From Candidozyma auris (lineage: Eukaryota; Ascomycota; Pichiomycetes; Serinales; Metschnikowiaceae): 64,000 nt of DNA. Each line of letters begins with the position of its first letter. The first letter of the stretch is position 1. This document shows positions 55,073 through 64,000 of the stretch, in pieces. Where the stretch lies: the NCBI RefSeq assembly GCF_003013715.1, contig NC_072814.1, positions 1,364,001 through 1,428,000 on the forward strand, given 5' to 3'. The notes below the pieces were generated by a model. It searched no databases and was not told the origin of the DNA. It saw only the letters and a program-made list of their open reading frames with translations. A program made the position numbers and the translations under genes.

Positions 55073-56869
55073 ATGCGTTTCCTCAGCATAGCTTGTTTAG
55101 CGTCTGTTGCCATCGCCATGGAAGGTCATAGTTTTGGAGACGACCATGGGCACGAAAATTATGAACACGTGAAGGAATTGAAAGGTTCAAACACCACCGA
55201 TGACCCTGCTCCCACGCTTTCTCCAGTGCCTCATGTTGCGCACCACCATCACGGGATGCCCATCCTTGAAATGAATCTTAAACCAGAGGAAAGGCTATTC
55301 TGGGAAAATTACTCGACGGAAACCTACTTCACCACGCCGTCCAACCACAGAGCAGCTCTTTATCTTCATATTGCTCTCTGGGCGCTCCCGTATATTTTCT
55401 TGTATCCATTGGTGCTAGTGTTCTGGAACACCAAGTCGAGGCTCTTTTTTCCAGCATTATCCGTGCACATTGGCGCCGTGTGCGTTTCGATCATCAACTA
55501 CTGGGTGTTTGCCGGTTCGATCCGTGATGACTTGTACCCTAACAACGCGTTTCACCCCATGTGCGCCATCTTGTTCGTTGGATCCATCGTGCATTGGGCC
55601 GTTGCTCTTGTGGCCACGGCTTACTCCTCGCTCGACATTGATAGCCACGCTTACTTTGCCGTGGACGATGAAGGGGCTTCCTCTGATGACGCGTCTTCAA
55701 TTGACTCGCCTCAATTGACCTTGAGAGACTCCCACTCCGACTCGTTCGAGCTTGACGACATGACCCCCGGTGAAAATAGCCATTTGCATACTTCCAACAC
55801 TTCGATGATCTCAAAAAAGCCAAACTGGGTCACTAGCTTTGTGGTTCGTTTCCCCATGTTCCGTCAAGTTGTGACCGCGTTTGGCAGAACCGCGCTGGTT
55901 CTAACCGCAGTGATGAATTGGGTCCTGTTCTTCTATTTCCTCATTTACACAGGTGTTGCTGTGGCAACTTATGCTGTTTACGGTGCTGACAAGACCATGT
56001 TCAATATGTTAGCACATTTCATCAAGGGCGGTGTGTTCTTTGCCTTGGGCTTGCTCACTTTGGCTCGCTACTGCGGCGCTTTTGCTGACAAGGGCTGGGC
56101 CTGGAATCACCGTTTTGTTCCTGTCAGGAAAGCTCACCGGGGTTGGTTCAAGTGGCAGCCTGCGGGCCTTTGGTCGATGGAGTTTGTTGAGAGTTCCCTT
56201 ATCTTATTCTATGGATCTACAAACATATTCTTGGAGCACCTTGCCAATCCTGGTGGTGCATGGTCCGCGAAGGATTTGCAGCATGTGTCAATTGCTTTCA
56301 TTTATATTGGCTGTGGCCTCTGTGGTGTGTTAGTGGAAAAAAAGTTGAATAACTACCGGTTCCAGAAGGCTACTGAACACATGGCTCTTGTGGCTGACTC
56401 CAAAGATGTTGCTCGTGTGGCAAAGGCCATGCCTGGGTTCTCTCCAAACCCATTTCCCATCTTGACTATCTACTGGACAGGTGTTCTCATGTCTAAGCAC
56501 GAACAAGCCTCTGAATTGTCCACTGCAATCCACACTCAATGGGGTAATCTTTTCGTCACTGGCTGCGCGTTCAGACTCATGACTTATGTGCTTCAAATGG
56601 TGACTCCTGTCAACAGCAAGTCGTTAACCAGACCACTGAGCCCAATGACTGAGTTGGTAGTGAGTTTCACCTTGATGTGTGGCGGCCTCATCTTCATGGA
56701 GTCTTGCGACCCTGTAGTTTACACGTTCGAATACTACGGGTACACGCCTATGTTTACGCTTAATGTGTCTCTAGGTGTCGTCACACTTCTCATGTCGTGG
56801 GAAATGTCTGTCTTTGCATTCAAGGACTGGCTCAAGGCGAAGAAGAGCTCGCTCACGACCATGGCGTGA
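55073..56869 (+). CDS. YTP1: Ytp1-like multi-span membrane protein
   Basis: From the ATG at 55073 the product is 598 residues. It has a signal peptide (MRFLSIACLASVAIA), a His/Asp-rich lumenal segment (HVAHHHHGM near residue 55), about ten membrane spans, and an acidic Ser/Asp loop (about 190-240) between the first group of spans (DUF2427-type) and the Ytp1 domain. S. cerevisiae Ytp1 is poorly understood; related proteins are plasma- or vesicle-membrane proteins with mitochondrial-carrier-like fragments. A His-rich lumenal segment could bind metal, but this is inference. Upstream in-frame codons lack ATG. Confidence 0.83.
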   Translation: MRFLSIACLASVAIAMEGHSFGDDHGHENYEHVKELKGSNTTDDPAPTLSPVPHVAHHHHGMPILEMNLKPEERLFWENYSTETYFTTPSNHRAALYLHIALWALPYIFLYPLVLVFWNTKSRLFFPALSVHIGAVCVSIINYWVFAGSIRDDLYPNNAFHPMCAILFVGSIVHWAVALVATAYSSLDIDSHAYFAVDDEGASSDDASSIDSPQLTLRDSHSDSFELDDMTPGENSHLHTSNTSMISKKPNWVTSFVVRFPMFRQVVTAFGRTALVLTAVMNWVLFFYFLIYTGVAVATYAVYGADKTMFNMLAHFIKGGVFFALGLLTLARYCGAFADKGWAWNHRFVPVRKAHRGWFKWQPAGLWSMEFVESSLILFYGSTNIFLEHLANPGGAWSAKDLQHVSIAFIYIGCGLCGVLVEKKLNNYRFQKATEHMALVADSKDVARVAKAMPGFSPNPFPILTIYWTGVLMSKHEQASELSTAIHTQWGNLFVTGCAFRLMTYVLQMVTPVNSKSLTRPLSPMTELVVSFTLMCGGLIFMESCDPVVYTFEYYGYTPMFTLNVSLGVVTLLMSWEMSVFAFKDWLKAKKSSLTTMA

Positions 56870-57061
56870 TTGCACACAACCTCCAATTTATGACTTGATG
56901 AATTTCAAAGCTCGGTGTATCACGATTTGGTTCTTGCTGGGGTAGCAAGCGAAAAGTAATGTGTGATTGTTGTCTTTGTTGAAACTGATATATGTATTGT
57001 GGCCATTGAGGCCTATCCTACCTTCTAATAGCTAATCTTCGTTATATGATCGATTTATTAA

Positions 57062-58057
57062 TTACTTATCCTGTTTTCTTGTAGTTTCGTCCACCACTTG
57101 CCTTGCTACTGCTATTTCATTTGGGCCTGTACTGCAGCAGCTTCCTATGAGCCTAATAGTTGGGATTTTGCACCACTGCTCCAATGCGTCCTTCCATTTT
57201 TCTGTGTTTGATTTGAAGCCATACTGACTCACGTCAGCCATGTCGTTGCTAAAACCAAGGTTTGGGTAAACAACCAAGGACAATTGAGAAGAGGATATTT
57301 CGTTGACGTAATTGGCAAAATCTGTGACGAGCTCAAAATCAACACAGTTGCATCCCACGCCAATGAGGTACTGATCAAATGCTGAAGAAATGGATCTCTG
57401 CTGTAGAATGTACTGTATCACCTCCCTCAAGTCTGTTCCATCTGCGAGGGTGGTGCTGGTCTTGCAAGAGAAGCAGATGTAGAACTCTTTAGAAATGTTG
57501 AACAGCTTCACAAGCTCCACAATGGCCTTCACCTCGTCGAACGAAGGGATTGTTTCGAATGCAATCAAGTCTGTGTCTCTGTTGGCAAGAAAAAAGCGTA
57601 CCTGCTCCGTATGGTACTCCTCCAATTTGCCCAAACCAACGTCGCCATATTCTCCACTGTACTCGGCTCCATTGGCCAAGTAAGCTCCAAAGGGCCCTAT
57701 AGAGCCCGCAATGTAGCGTTTTCCTCCATCCAGAACACCGTCCACTGCTCTCTTTGCTGTGTCCACAGAGATCTTCCACACATTGCGGGTTTCCTCCAAA
57801 CCCATGCCCCTGTGCTTGGCCAACGTCGCCTGAGATGCCTGATACGTCGACGTGATGATGATATCGGCGCCCTTCTCAAGGTAGTTTCTGTGTACCTGCT
57901 CAATGATCAGGGGATCTCCCAAAAGCACCTCAGTGGACCACAAGGGGGACCCCTTCACGTACATGGGGGACGAAGGTGGAATGATCTCTTCAAGCTGTGT
58001 GCCCATGGCGCCGTCGAGGACAAGGCGACGCTTTTGTGCTAGTTCTTTGATCAGCAT
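57062..58057 (-). CDS. SAM4: Homocysteine S-methyltransferase (Sam4/Mht1 type)
   Basis: This zinc enzyme transfers a methyl group from S-adenosylmethionine (Sam4) or S-methylmethionine (Mht1) to homocysteine, giving methionine and controlling the AdoMet/Met ratio. The barrel begins with LVLDGAMGTQLE and includes TSTYQAS, ETIPSFDEV and CFSCKT. The likely zinc ligands are Cys238 (GVGCNC) and Cys307/Cys308 (GSCCST). The 331 residues match the family. The sequence does not let me separate Sam4 from Mht1; Sam4 is the usual single copy. It is convergent with YTP1 and divergent from STO1. Confidence 0.9.
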   Translation of the reverse strand: MLIKELAQKRRLVLDGAMGTQLEEIIPPSSPMYVKGSPLWSTEVLLGDPLIIEQVHRNYLEKGADIIITSTYQASQATLAKHRGMGLEETRNVWKISVDTAKRAVDGVLDGGKRYIAGSIGPFGAYLANGAEYSGEYGDVGLGKLEEYHTEQVRFFLANRDTDLIAFETIPSFDEVKAIVELVKLFNISKEFYICFSCKTSTTLADGTDLREVIQYILQQRSISSAFDQYLIGVGCNCVDFELVTDFANYVNEISSSQLSLVVYPNLGFSNDMADVSQYGFKSNTEKWKDALEQWCKIPTIRLIGSCCSTGPNEIAVARQVVDETTRKQDK

Positions 58058-58757
58058 ATGTAGTTGAAGTGTGGGTGAAGGGATTTTGCACCGATGTGAG
58101 AAAGTTTAGGAAGACCTGCTTGAAGTGTATGGGGAAGAAATAACGAGGCATAATATCAAGGGAGCAGCGAAGGAATTACGATTTCTAGCGGTAATGAGAA
58201 AGGTTCTATAAAGACAGTCTCGTCAAATCATGCTGGGGCTCATTTGAGTGACTCAAGTCGTAAGGAGTTGATTGTGCATCTTTCAGAGCACCTCTCTTAG
58301 TGCACCTTATTATTGAGACTCAGTAGCACACGAGCAAAGCACTAGTACCTTAGAGACATAGAAGGGAGGAATCTCACTCAACACCTAGCGGAACTTGAAA
58401 ATACTCTTCTGTGTGACTGCACTTCTGCTGAATTCATTTTTAGTTTTGTATGTTCGTATTTTTCAGTCTTCTCTTCTCTACTTTCACGATGTTACATTTT
58501 CCATCCTAGTGACATATTTCGCAGCAAATGCAAATGCTCATACTACTTTCCACCATAGGAGCATTCTCACAATCACCCAAAAACCCACTGCTTTCGTGTA
58601 AAGGATCTCTCTGAATCAACTGCCGCAACAGTCTTTATCTCCAATTCTTTCAACTTCAGGCCGTTTCTAGTGAATTATTCTGTTACACCTGGATGTGTCC
58701 TGCACACACCAACACACGCATATATTTTCCATCTTCAACACTACCACCAACAAGCCA
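58058..58757. other. Divergent promoter SAM4 / STO1
   Basis: This 700-bp region has a degenerate element copy (TTTCGCAGCAA, about 58517-58527), an ATGTAGTTGAAGT directly before the SAM4 ATG (58058-58070), and an upstream ATG at 58693 that overlaps STO1 out of frame. No other gene is seen. Confidence 0.5.
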
Positions 58758-61628
58758 ATGGATAACCCCAACAAGAGAACCAGAGACGAGTTCGAGGGCC
58801 CAGACGCCCATGTGGGGCCCGGGTACGACGACTACGATGATCCAACGAAAAGACAACACATTGACCCCACGGCAGAGTTAATCACCAACATTTGCAAAGA
58901 CATCAGACGAATTGGTGAAAATAGTAACTTGGCCAACCAGGTCGACGACATCTCGTATATCTCCAACCCTATAGTGGCCGAATTTGAGAAGATCGATAAG
59001 CTCAGAGACGCCGTGTTGTCCACGTTATATGCGGTAGTCATTGAGCAGCCTCAGAAGATCAGCGCTCTTAGTGTGCTTATCATCATTTGTAACGCTAAGA
59101 ATTTCCTTGTGGCCAAATACGTAATTGAATTCTTCCATGCTAAAGCTCAGGCGCTACTAGACAAGCTCAGAGAGCTGTCGATGGAGGTGGAAGTGAAGCT
59201 GGAGAAACAGGCTGAGGATGCTGGTGTCTTCAACGATTTAAAGTCTGTGTTCAAGTTTTTGGGCGCCTTGAGCCCCATTGTCACCGATAATGCTGTGTCT
59301 GGGATTTTAAAACAGCTTTTAAATACTGCTATTGAGTTGCAGAACGCTTCGGGCGACAAGAGAAACGGCATCGCTGAAGAAATCTTCTACAATGTGTTGA
59401 TTGCAACACCGTATCTCTTTGCTAACAGTTTCTCCGATGCTACTGTCCAGGAAGCAAACGAAATCCTTGATTTGGCAAGCACTTTCAAAATCGTGGAACA
59501 GGATGAGGCCAAGACAGTCAGCGTACTTGAACCTTTTGACGCCAAACACAAAAATTTCGCAGATGAATTGCCTTACAAGCCAAGAAAGCTCATCACTTTG
59601 GTTTTGCCAGCTCTTGTGGCCTTACAAAAGCCGGGGAAGGATTGGGAAGGTTTCAGGGGTGCTCTATTCCTTGACTACAGTGACCTAGTTGACCCTATAG
59701 TAAAGGAGGCTTTAGAGTCGAACGAAATCTCCCATGAGCTCGTCAAGCACGCTTTGCCACAGTTCTCCATCCCTTCCATCGAGGAAATTGCTAACTACAA
59801 ACCTGATGGCTTGATCGACAATCTTTGGTTTGAACATCCAAGACTTCTTTTCCAAGTGTACAATACGAGCACAGACTTTGAAACCGTGCCATCAATAGAA
59901 TCATATTATGGATTGTTCTTTAAAGACATTGCTTTCGACATCTTGACTAACATGTCTTTCAACCAGAAGGAAGCGTCGATTCAATTGTCAATATTAGATC
60001 TTTTCTGTTCAAGAGACTTGTTCAGTCCTCCTGGCTCCTCCGTTGACCAACTCTCGATGATAGCCAAAGACAATGAATCTGGTGAAAACAATCCTCCCCT
60101 TTCCACGTGGAAGATTGAGGACGTTGCCGTGGAGAGTATTCTCACAATGATCTTCCAGCTTCCAAACCCTCTTCATTACGAAATATATTACTACACAGTT
60201 TTGATCTCTTGCTGCCAAGAGAGCCCTGAATCGATCGCTCCGGTGTTTGGAAGAGCTATCAGATTCTTTTACAAAAATTTGGAGACTTTGGACTACGAGC
60301 TTAAGATTCGTTATATGGACTGGATGACCACTCAAATTTCTAACTTCGACTTCAGCTGGAAGTGGGACGAATGGGTCGCAGACTCTCAGCTCTATGCTAA
60401 CCTCAACTATCATCCCAAGAAGAACTTCATCAAAAACTTGATTGCTAAAGAGATCCGTCTCTCCAACAAGGCAAGAATAAAGGACAATTTTGTTACTATG
60501 CAGCAAGACGAAAATGGGGAGAACAAACTCATGGCGCTTGACGAGTTTTACAAATACCTTGACATCTCGCTTTACCCTAATGCTTTGGACTTCGCTATTA
60601 ATTACGACTACGAACTTTATGGTGGTAATAACGAGGAGTTGAAGAAGGTGATTATCGACGCAATCAACCATCGCAAAGAATCGATGGCTGACAAGTTGTT
60701 ATTGTCGCCGCAGGAGGAGCTCATGTACGAATTCTCCAATCCACAACTCCCTCTTCATGAAATTGCTAACAAGCTATATGATTTTATTATCGCAAACTGG
60801 AGATCGAACGAGCAATTCTATGACATGATCAAGGAAACGATTGAGGCCATCAAGTCATCTGTCGTTCACGTCGATGCCGATCGTATATTGATCAACCTCC
60901 TTTTCCAGACATATGCTTATATTGGGTCAAGATCAATCTACTCTGTGGTCAGTATTCTCAACAGAGATATTGCCAAATTGAAATTTATCAGCGGCCAAAC
61001 AGTCACCGAAGAAGACTACAAGGCCAGTGGTACAGATTTCTCGTTCCCCGATATGGAATTAAATGATGAACAATTCCAAGAGAGACAAAAATGGATCGTG
61101 GACTCCATTCTAAGAATTTGGGTTCATCAACCACAGGTAGCATTCCTTATCTTGGAGTACCTCATAGAGTTCGGTATCCTCAATGCTAATTTCCTTATCA
61201 AAAAGGCATTGGACTTTGACCATAATCTTATCATCAGCAATGTCTCGTGTATGGAATCTATAAATCGAGTGTTGAGCAACAGCTCTCAGGGTGATCAATT
61301 CAAGGAAGTGATTCTCACTTTGTTCGGACGTATCGTTGAAAATTTGAATCTCACAGTGATGAAACTCGAAGTTACAGATCCTGCTAATGATGAGATAGAA
61401 ATCATCAAGCAAATCAGCGAGGATCAGAAGAGTGATGAGCAGTTGATGGCTAAGATTGACTTGCAATGGTTGTTTTATGAGTACAGAGGCTTACTCAAGA
61501 CTTACTTGAGGAAGTTCAACGTTGAGCACGCGGAGTTCTTGGATGACGCCAAAAATTTGTTTAGCGGCATACAGAACGAACCCACTAAGAACGACGTTTT
61601 TAGATGGCTCGAGGAGTTGCAATATTGA
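58758..61628 (+). CDS. STO1: Nuclear cap-binding complex large subunit (CBP80, Sto1)
   Basis: This partner of Cbc2 (CBP20) binds the m7G cap of nascent transcripts and promotes splicing, export and pioneer translation. The acidic/basic N-terminus with a KRTRDEF nuclear-signal-like patch precedes the MIF4G-type helical repeats (LSTLYAVVIEQPQK, LIIICNAKN). The body is helical to the end and includes LWFEHPRLLFQVY and LYPNALDFAINYDYE. The 956-residue product is slightly longer than the S. cerevisiae protein of about 860. I chose the ATG at 58758 since the family begins there. An ATG at 58693 opens an overlapping out-of-frame 62-codon ORF. No intron is seen, unlike in S. cerevisiae STO1. Confidence 0.92.
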   Translation: MDNPNKRTRDEFEGPDAHVGPGYDDYDDPTKRQHIDPTAELITNICKDIRRIGENSNLANQVDDISYISNPIVAEFEKIDKLRDAVLSTLYAVVIEQPQKISALSVLIIICNAKNFLVAKYVIEFFHAKAQALLDKLRELSMEVEVKLEKQAEDAGVFNDLKSVFKFLGALSPIVTDNAVSGILKQLLNTAIELQNASGDKRNGIAEEIFYNVLIATPYLFANSFSDATVQEANEILDLASTFKIVEQDEAKTVSVLEPFDAKHKNFADELPYKPRKLITLVLPALVALQKPGKDWEGFRGALFLDYSDLVDPIVKEALESNEISHELVKHALPQFSIPSIEEIANYKPDGLIDNLWFEHPRLLFQVYNTSTDFETVPSIESYYGLFFKDIAFDILTNMSFNQKEASIQLSILDLFCSRDLFSPPGSSVDQLSMIAKDNESGENNPPLSTWKIEDVAVESILTMIFQLPNPLHYEIYYYTVLISCCQESPESIAPVFGRAIRFFYKNLETLDYELKIRYMDWMTTQISNFDFSWKWDEWVADSQLYANLNYHPKKNFIKNLIAKEIRLSNKARIKDNFVTMQQDENGENKLMALDEFYKYLDISLYPNALDFAINYDYELYGGNNEELKKVIIDAINHRKESMADKLLLSPQEELMYEFSNPQLPLHEIANKLYDFIIANWRSNEQFYDMIKETIEAIKSSVVHVDADRILINLLFQTYAYIGSRSIYSVVSILNRDIAKLKFISGQTVTEEDYKASGTDFSFPDMELNDEQFQERQKWIVDSILRIWVHQPQVAFLILEYLIEFGILNANFLIKKALDFDHNLIISNVSCMESINRVLSNSSQGDQFKEVILTLFGRIVENLNLTVMKLEVTDPANDEIEIIKQISEDQKSDEQLMAKIDLQWLFYEYRGLLKTYLRKFNVEHAEFLDDAKNLFSGIQNEPTKNDVFRWLEELQY

Positions 61629-61754
61629 GGTTGCATAATCTTAAAAAGCTGGCAATGCCTGTATACGCGCACCCGATTATGGCGCTACCATAAGATATCA
61701 ACGAGTTGAACTGATCTCCCACATATAGTTTTAGAACGACAAAATTAGATAGTA

Positions 61755-62723
61755 ATGACACAGACGCTAGCAGTCGAGACAACAAACCTCACATATGTGT
61801 TTAACAATAAGAAATGCGGATTGGAGGATATTAATTTGCAAATCCCATGGGGTACCACCAATCTTCTCGTGGGACCTAACGGTGCTGGTAAATCCACGCT
61901 TTTGAAGATTCTTGCTGGAAAAACTCTAGTGAAACAAGGCAAGTTGAGGCTTGGAGGGTTCGATCCTTTTGAATTCTCTCCGACTCGTCACGAGCAACAT
62001 AATTCCGACATCAACAACTACATCTCGTACTTGGGCACAGAGTGGGCGAACAACGAGGTAGTGAAGAGAGATATCCCCGTCAAGCTCCTCATATCATCAA
62101 TTGGCGGTGAAGCATACAGGGAGAGACGTGACGAGCTCATTCAGATCATGGACTTGGACCCTGATTGGTCCATGTGTTCTATCAGTGATGGTGAGCGTAG
62201 GAGGGTGCAATTGGTGATGGGCTTACTCAAGCCATGGAAATTGCTTTTATTGGATGAAGTGACGGTGGATTTGGACGTGATCGTGCGCCAGAACTTGCTC
62301 AATTTCCTTAAGAGGGAGTGTAAGGAGAGAGGCTGTTGTGTGATATATGCCACACATATCTTCGATGGGCTTGGCAAAAATTGGTGTGACCGTGTAATTC
62401 ACTTGAACGCTGGAAGAAAGACAGATGATGTTGATGTGAGCAAGATCGAATTCTCTGACGATACCAAGGAGATCGAAGTGCAGAAGAGCGAAGAAGGCAT
62501 CATTAATCGAATCAAAGTGGCCATGGCTCAATCCTTACATCCCTTGGTGTTGCACTGGCTTCGAGACGATCTTGAGGAGCGAGGCAGCCGTGAAGATGAG
62601 AAAGCCAGAATTGCGCAGAGGCAATTGGACTGGGACAATGCCAGAGACGGGCACTACTTCGACAAGGACCTGAAGATTGCCCAGTACTTTCAAGCCACAC
62701 GTGGCCGTCCCAACAAGAGCTGA
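61755..62723 (+). CDS. CAF16: Caf16 ABC-type ATPase (Ccr4-Not associated)
   Basis: This soluble ABC ATPase lacks membrane spans. It is associated with the Ccr4-Not complex in S. cerevisiae. The Walker A motif is GPNGAGKST (about residue 40), the signature is ISDGERRRVQL, and Walker B is LLLLDEVTVDLD, followed by the switch His in YATHIFDGL. The usual C-terminal extension rich in charged residues ends in GRPNKS. It is 322 residues, versus 289 in S. cerevisiae as I recall. It lies in tandem with STO1, 126 bp downstream. Confidence 0.92.
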   Translation: MTQTLAVETTNLTYVFNNKKCGLEDINLQIPWGTTNLLVGPNGAGKSTLLKILAGKTLVKQGKLRLGGFDPFEFSPTRHEQHNSDINNYISYLGTEWANNEVVKRDIPVKLLISSIGGEAYRERRDELIQIMDLDPDWSMCSISDGERRRVQLVMGLLKPWKLLLLDEVTVDLDVIVRQNLLNFLKRECKERGCCVIYATHIFDGLGKNWCDRVIHLNAGRKTDDVDVSKIEFSDDTKEIEVQKSEEGIINRIKVAMAQSLHPLVLHWLRDDLEERGSREDEKARIAQRQLDWDNARDGHYFDKDLKIAQYFQATRGRPNKS

Positions 62724-62820
62724 GCAGTTGACAAGTGACACATTTTGAGGACTTTGCTAAGGTTAAAAGCCCTTTTTAGACTTCGATCCACCGTTCCGTA
62801 TAGTATATAACAATACAGCA

Positions 62821-63105
62821 TTACACATCCTTGTCGCTCGTTTCTCCCTCGTCTTCGTTCATTCGTCTCTCCAACTCCAAGAACTCCCTGAGCTCTTTCT
62901 CTTTATCTAGCTCTTTTTGCGTGAGCCACAAGTTATATTTGCACATGAGAAGCTCTCTCTGGTAGTCAGTAGCGTGGATGGTCAAGATCTCTTTCTGAGG
63001 CGTCTTCTGTACAAATTGCTGTCTTTTGGGATGGTTGCTAGACATCAAGGGCGTAGAAGGGCCCCTTTTCTGGGCGGTAGGAGAGCTGAAGGCGTGGAGG
63101 GACAT
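62821..63105 (-). CDS. Small hypothetical coiled-coil protein
   Basis: The 94-residue product starts at an ATG in good context. Its basic, Pro/Ser-rich first half (KRGPSTPLMSS, HPKRQQFVQKTPQKEIL) is followed by a charged helix (QRELLMCKYNLWLTQKELDKEKELREFLEL) and an acidic tail. The length and layout resemble small kinetochore or assembly-factor subunits, but I recognise no family. It is convergent with CAF16, 97 bp away. Confidence 0.55.
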   Translation of the reverse strand: MSLHAFSSPTAQKRGPSTPLMSSNHPKRQQFVQKTPQKEILTIHATDYQRELLMCKYNLWLTQKELDKEKELREFLELERRMNEDEGETSDKDV

Positions 63106-63790
63106 AATAGTGTTGAGTAGCCAGTGGTGGTTTGTTTGTTAGTATTGTGTTCGCGATGTAAACAGAGGGGAGAAAAAGGCGGGTGACAGAGATGAAATTT
63201 TCAAAAAGGAAGTATAACAAATAACAAGTAAACTCTGAAAGTATAGTAATGCTGGTGATATGGGGATCTTCTAGCTGACATAGGAAGATATGTGTCTTCC
63301 AAAATTTCACTCCTTCAGCACTTCTATACTATGCGAGTCGCAGGCGATCAGAGCAGCTTGATAGTACTGCCATTGAAATGTAAAAACTTGAGAACCGCTT
63401 CAAAAAATCGGTTGAATCGATCTCGAAGAACAACTTTGCTTCGTGAGGGCTTTTCAAAGCGGTAGCCATGCGTTGAAGGCCATTTATCACAATCCAGGCA
63501 GAGATGTACACCACGATAGGTAAGGTGCGATATTCAAAGTGATCCACACAAACCCGTTTAATAAGGCACCCACAAATGAGATTCTGGTCCCATTAAACAG
63601 GCTCCAATTGAGCAATTTATTTCCTTCTGAACTCCTAGAGATCTTTATTCGCTTCACGTATCTGAACTTCTCCCACCTTGGCCTCGTGGTCCTTCACGTG
63701 ACCAAAGCACCAATGCCAGAGAGGTTGGAAAATTTTTTTTCCAGTCCCTTTTCCCCTTTCCCTCTTTATCCACAAAACTACCTATTCATC
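63106..63790. other. Divergent promoter, small ORF / YNK1
   Basis: A CACGTG lies at 63695-63700, 90 bp before the YNK1 ATG, followed by a C/T-rich tract (63728-63770) typical of highly expressed yeast genes. No gene is recognised. Confidence 0.5.
63695..63700. promoter_or_regulatory. CACGTG site upstream of YNK1
   Basis: TTCACGTGAC lies 91 bp before the ATG, at a spacing similar to the site before KAP114. It is a Cbf1-type core. Confidence 0.45.
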
Positions 63791-64000
63791 ATGTCTGACG
63801 AGAGAACCTTCATTGCCATTAAGCCCGACGGTGTCCAGAGAGGCTTGATCAACAAGATCTTGGGCAGATTCGAGAACAGAGGCTTCAAGTTGGTGGGCAT
63901 CAAGCTCTGCCAGCCATCTGAGTCTCTCTTGAGAGAGCACTACGACGACTTGCAGTCCAAGCCTTTCTTCCCATCCTTGTTGTCCTACATGTTGTCTGGT
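63791..64000 (+). CDS. YNK1: Nucleoside diphosphate kinase, cut by the window end
   Basis: The first 70 residues of NDP kinase, which transfers the gamma phosphate from ATP to other NDPs through a phospho-histidine. [15 protein letters not shown] contains the conserved Lys of the active site, and GFKLVGIKL is also typical. The catalytic His lies beyond the window. Codon use is strongly biased (AAG, TTG, GGC, GTC), as for abundant proteins. Confidence 0.96.
   Translation, partial: MSDERTFIAIKPDGVQRGLINKILGRFENRGFKLVGIKLCQPSESLLREHYDDLQSKPFFPSLLSYMLSG

Overview
This is nuclear DNA from a budding yeast. Genes are mostly intronless. The few introns have GTATGT-like donors and TACTAAC-type branch points. 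All recognisable proteins are ascomycete-yeast orthologues: KAP114, SUA5, PMR1, COQ11, KHA1, CBK1, STO1, CAF16, RPL42, TVP15, MTC1, YTP1 and YNK1. The CUG-Ser clade is likely. CTG codons are scarce in conserved domains. In the CBK1 kinase domain a CTG codon (53393-53395) falls where I recall S. cerevisiae Cbk1 having serine, and the ribosomal-protein gene carries a Tbf1-type element as Candida RP genes do. Moderate GC suggests the Debaryomycetaceae/Metschnikowiaceae, but I cannot name the species. Protein sequences with CTG-encoded residues should be re-read as serine if this is right.

Layout. 1-7.4 kb: NIT2 (nitrilase-like amidase), an FMP46-like thioredoxin-fold protein, MTC1 (reverse), then a long promoter. 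7.4-17.5 kb: a Ste5/Cst5-like mating scaffold converges with the sporulation gene SPO71; TVP15 is split by five short introns, including a 7-nt exon; then importin KAP114. 17.9-30.4 kb: SUA5, PMR1, COQ11, a multi-span membrane protein, an Hsp20-like/coiled-coil heat-shock gene with three HSEs, a Tyr-Thr tRNA pair and the K+/H+ antiporter KHA1. 31.4-47 kb: an unidentified protein, a 4-kb gene-free regulatory region feeding a C2H2 factor, a peroxisomal (PTS1) serine protease, a Nudix enzyme, an unidentified coiled-coil protein and a BED-finger/hAT-derived factor. 47.5-64 kb: a secreted Thr-rich protein, RPL42, CBK1, YTP1, SAM4, STO1, CAF16, a small ORF and the 5' part of YNK1.

The main unexplained signal is an 11-bp element, ATGGCTGCRAA (complement TTYGCAGCCAT). 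It occurs exactly 14 times, 12 of them between genes, with about eight further near matches. It lies in either orientation in front of most genes here, whatever their function. It behaves like the site of an abundant general regulatory factor. Other points of interest are the TVP15 microexon, a strong hairpin in the SUA5 leader, the TYSND1/Deg15-like peroxisomal protease, the domesticated hAT-type factor, and pheromone-response elements before the Ste5-like gene.
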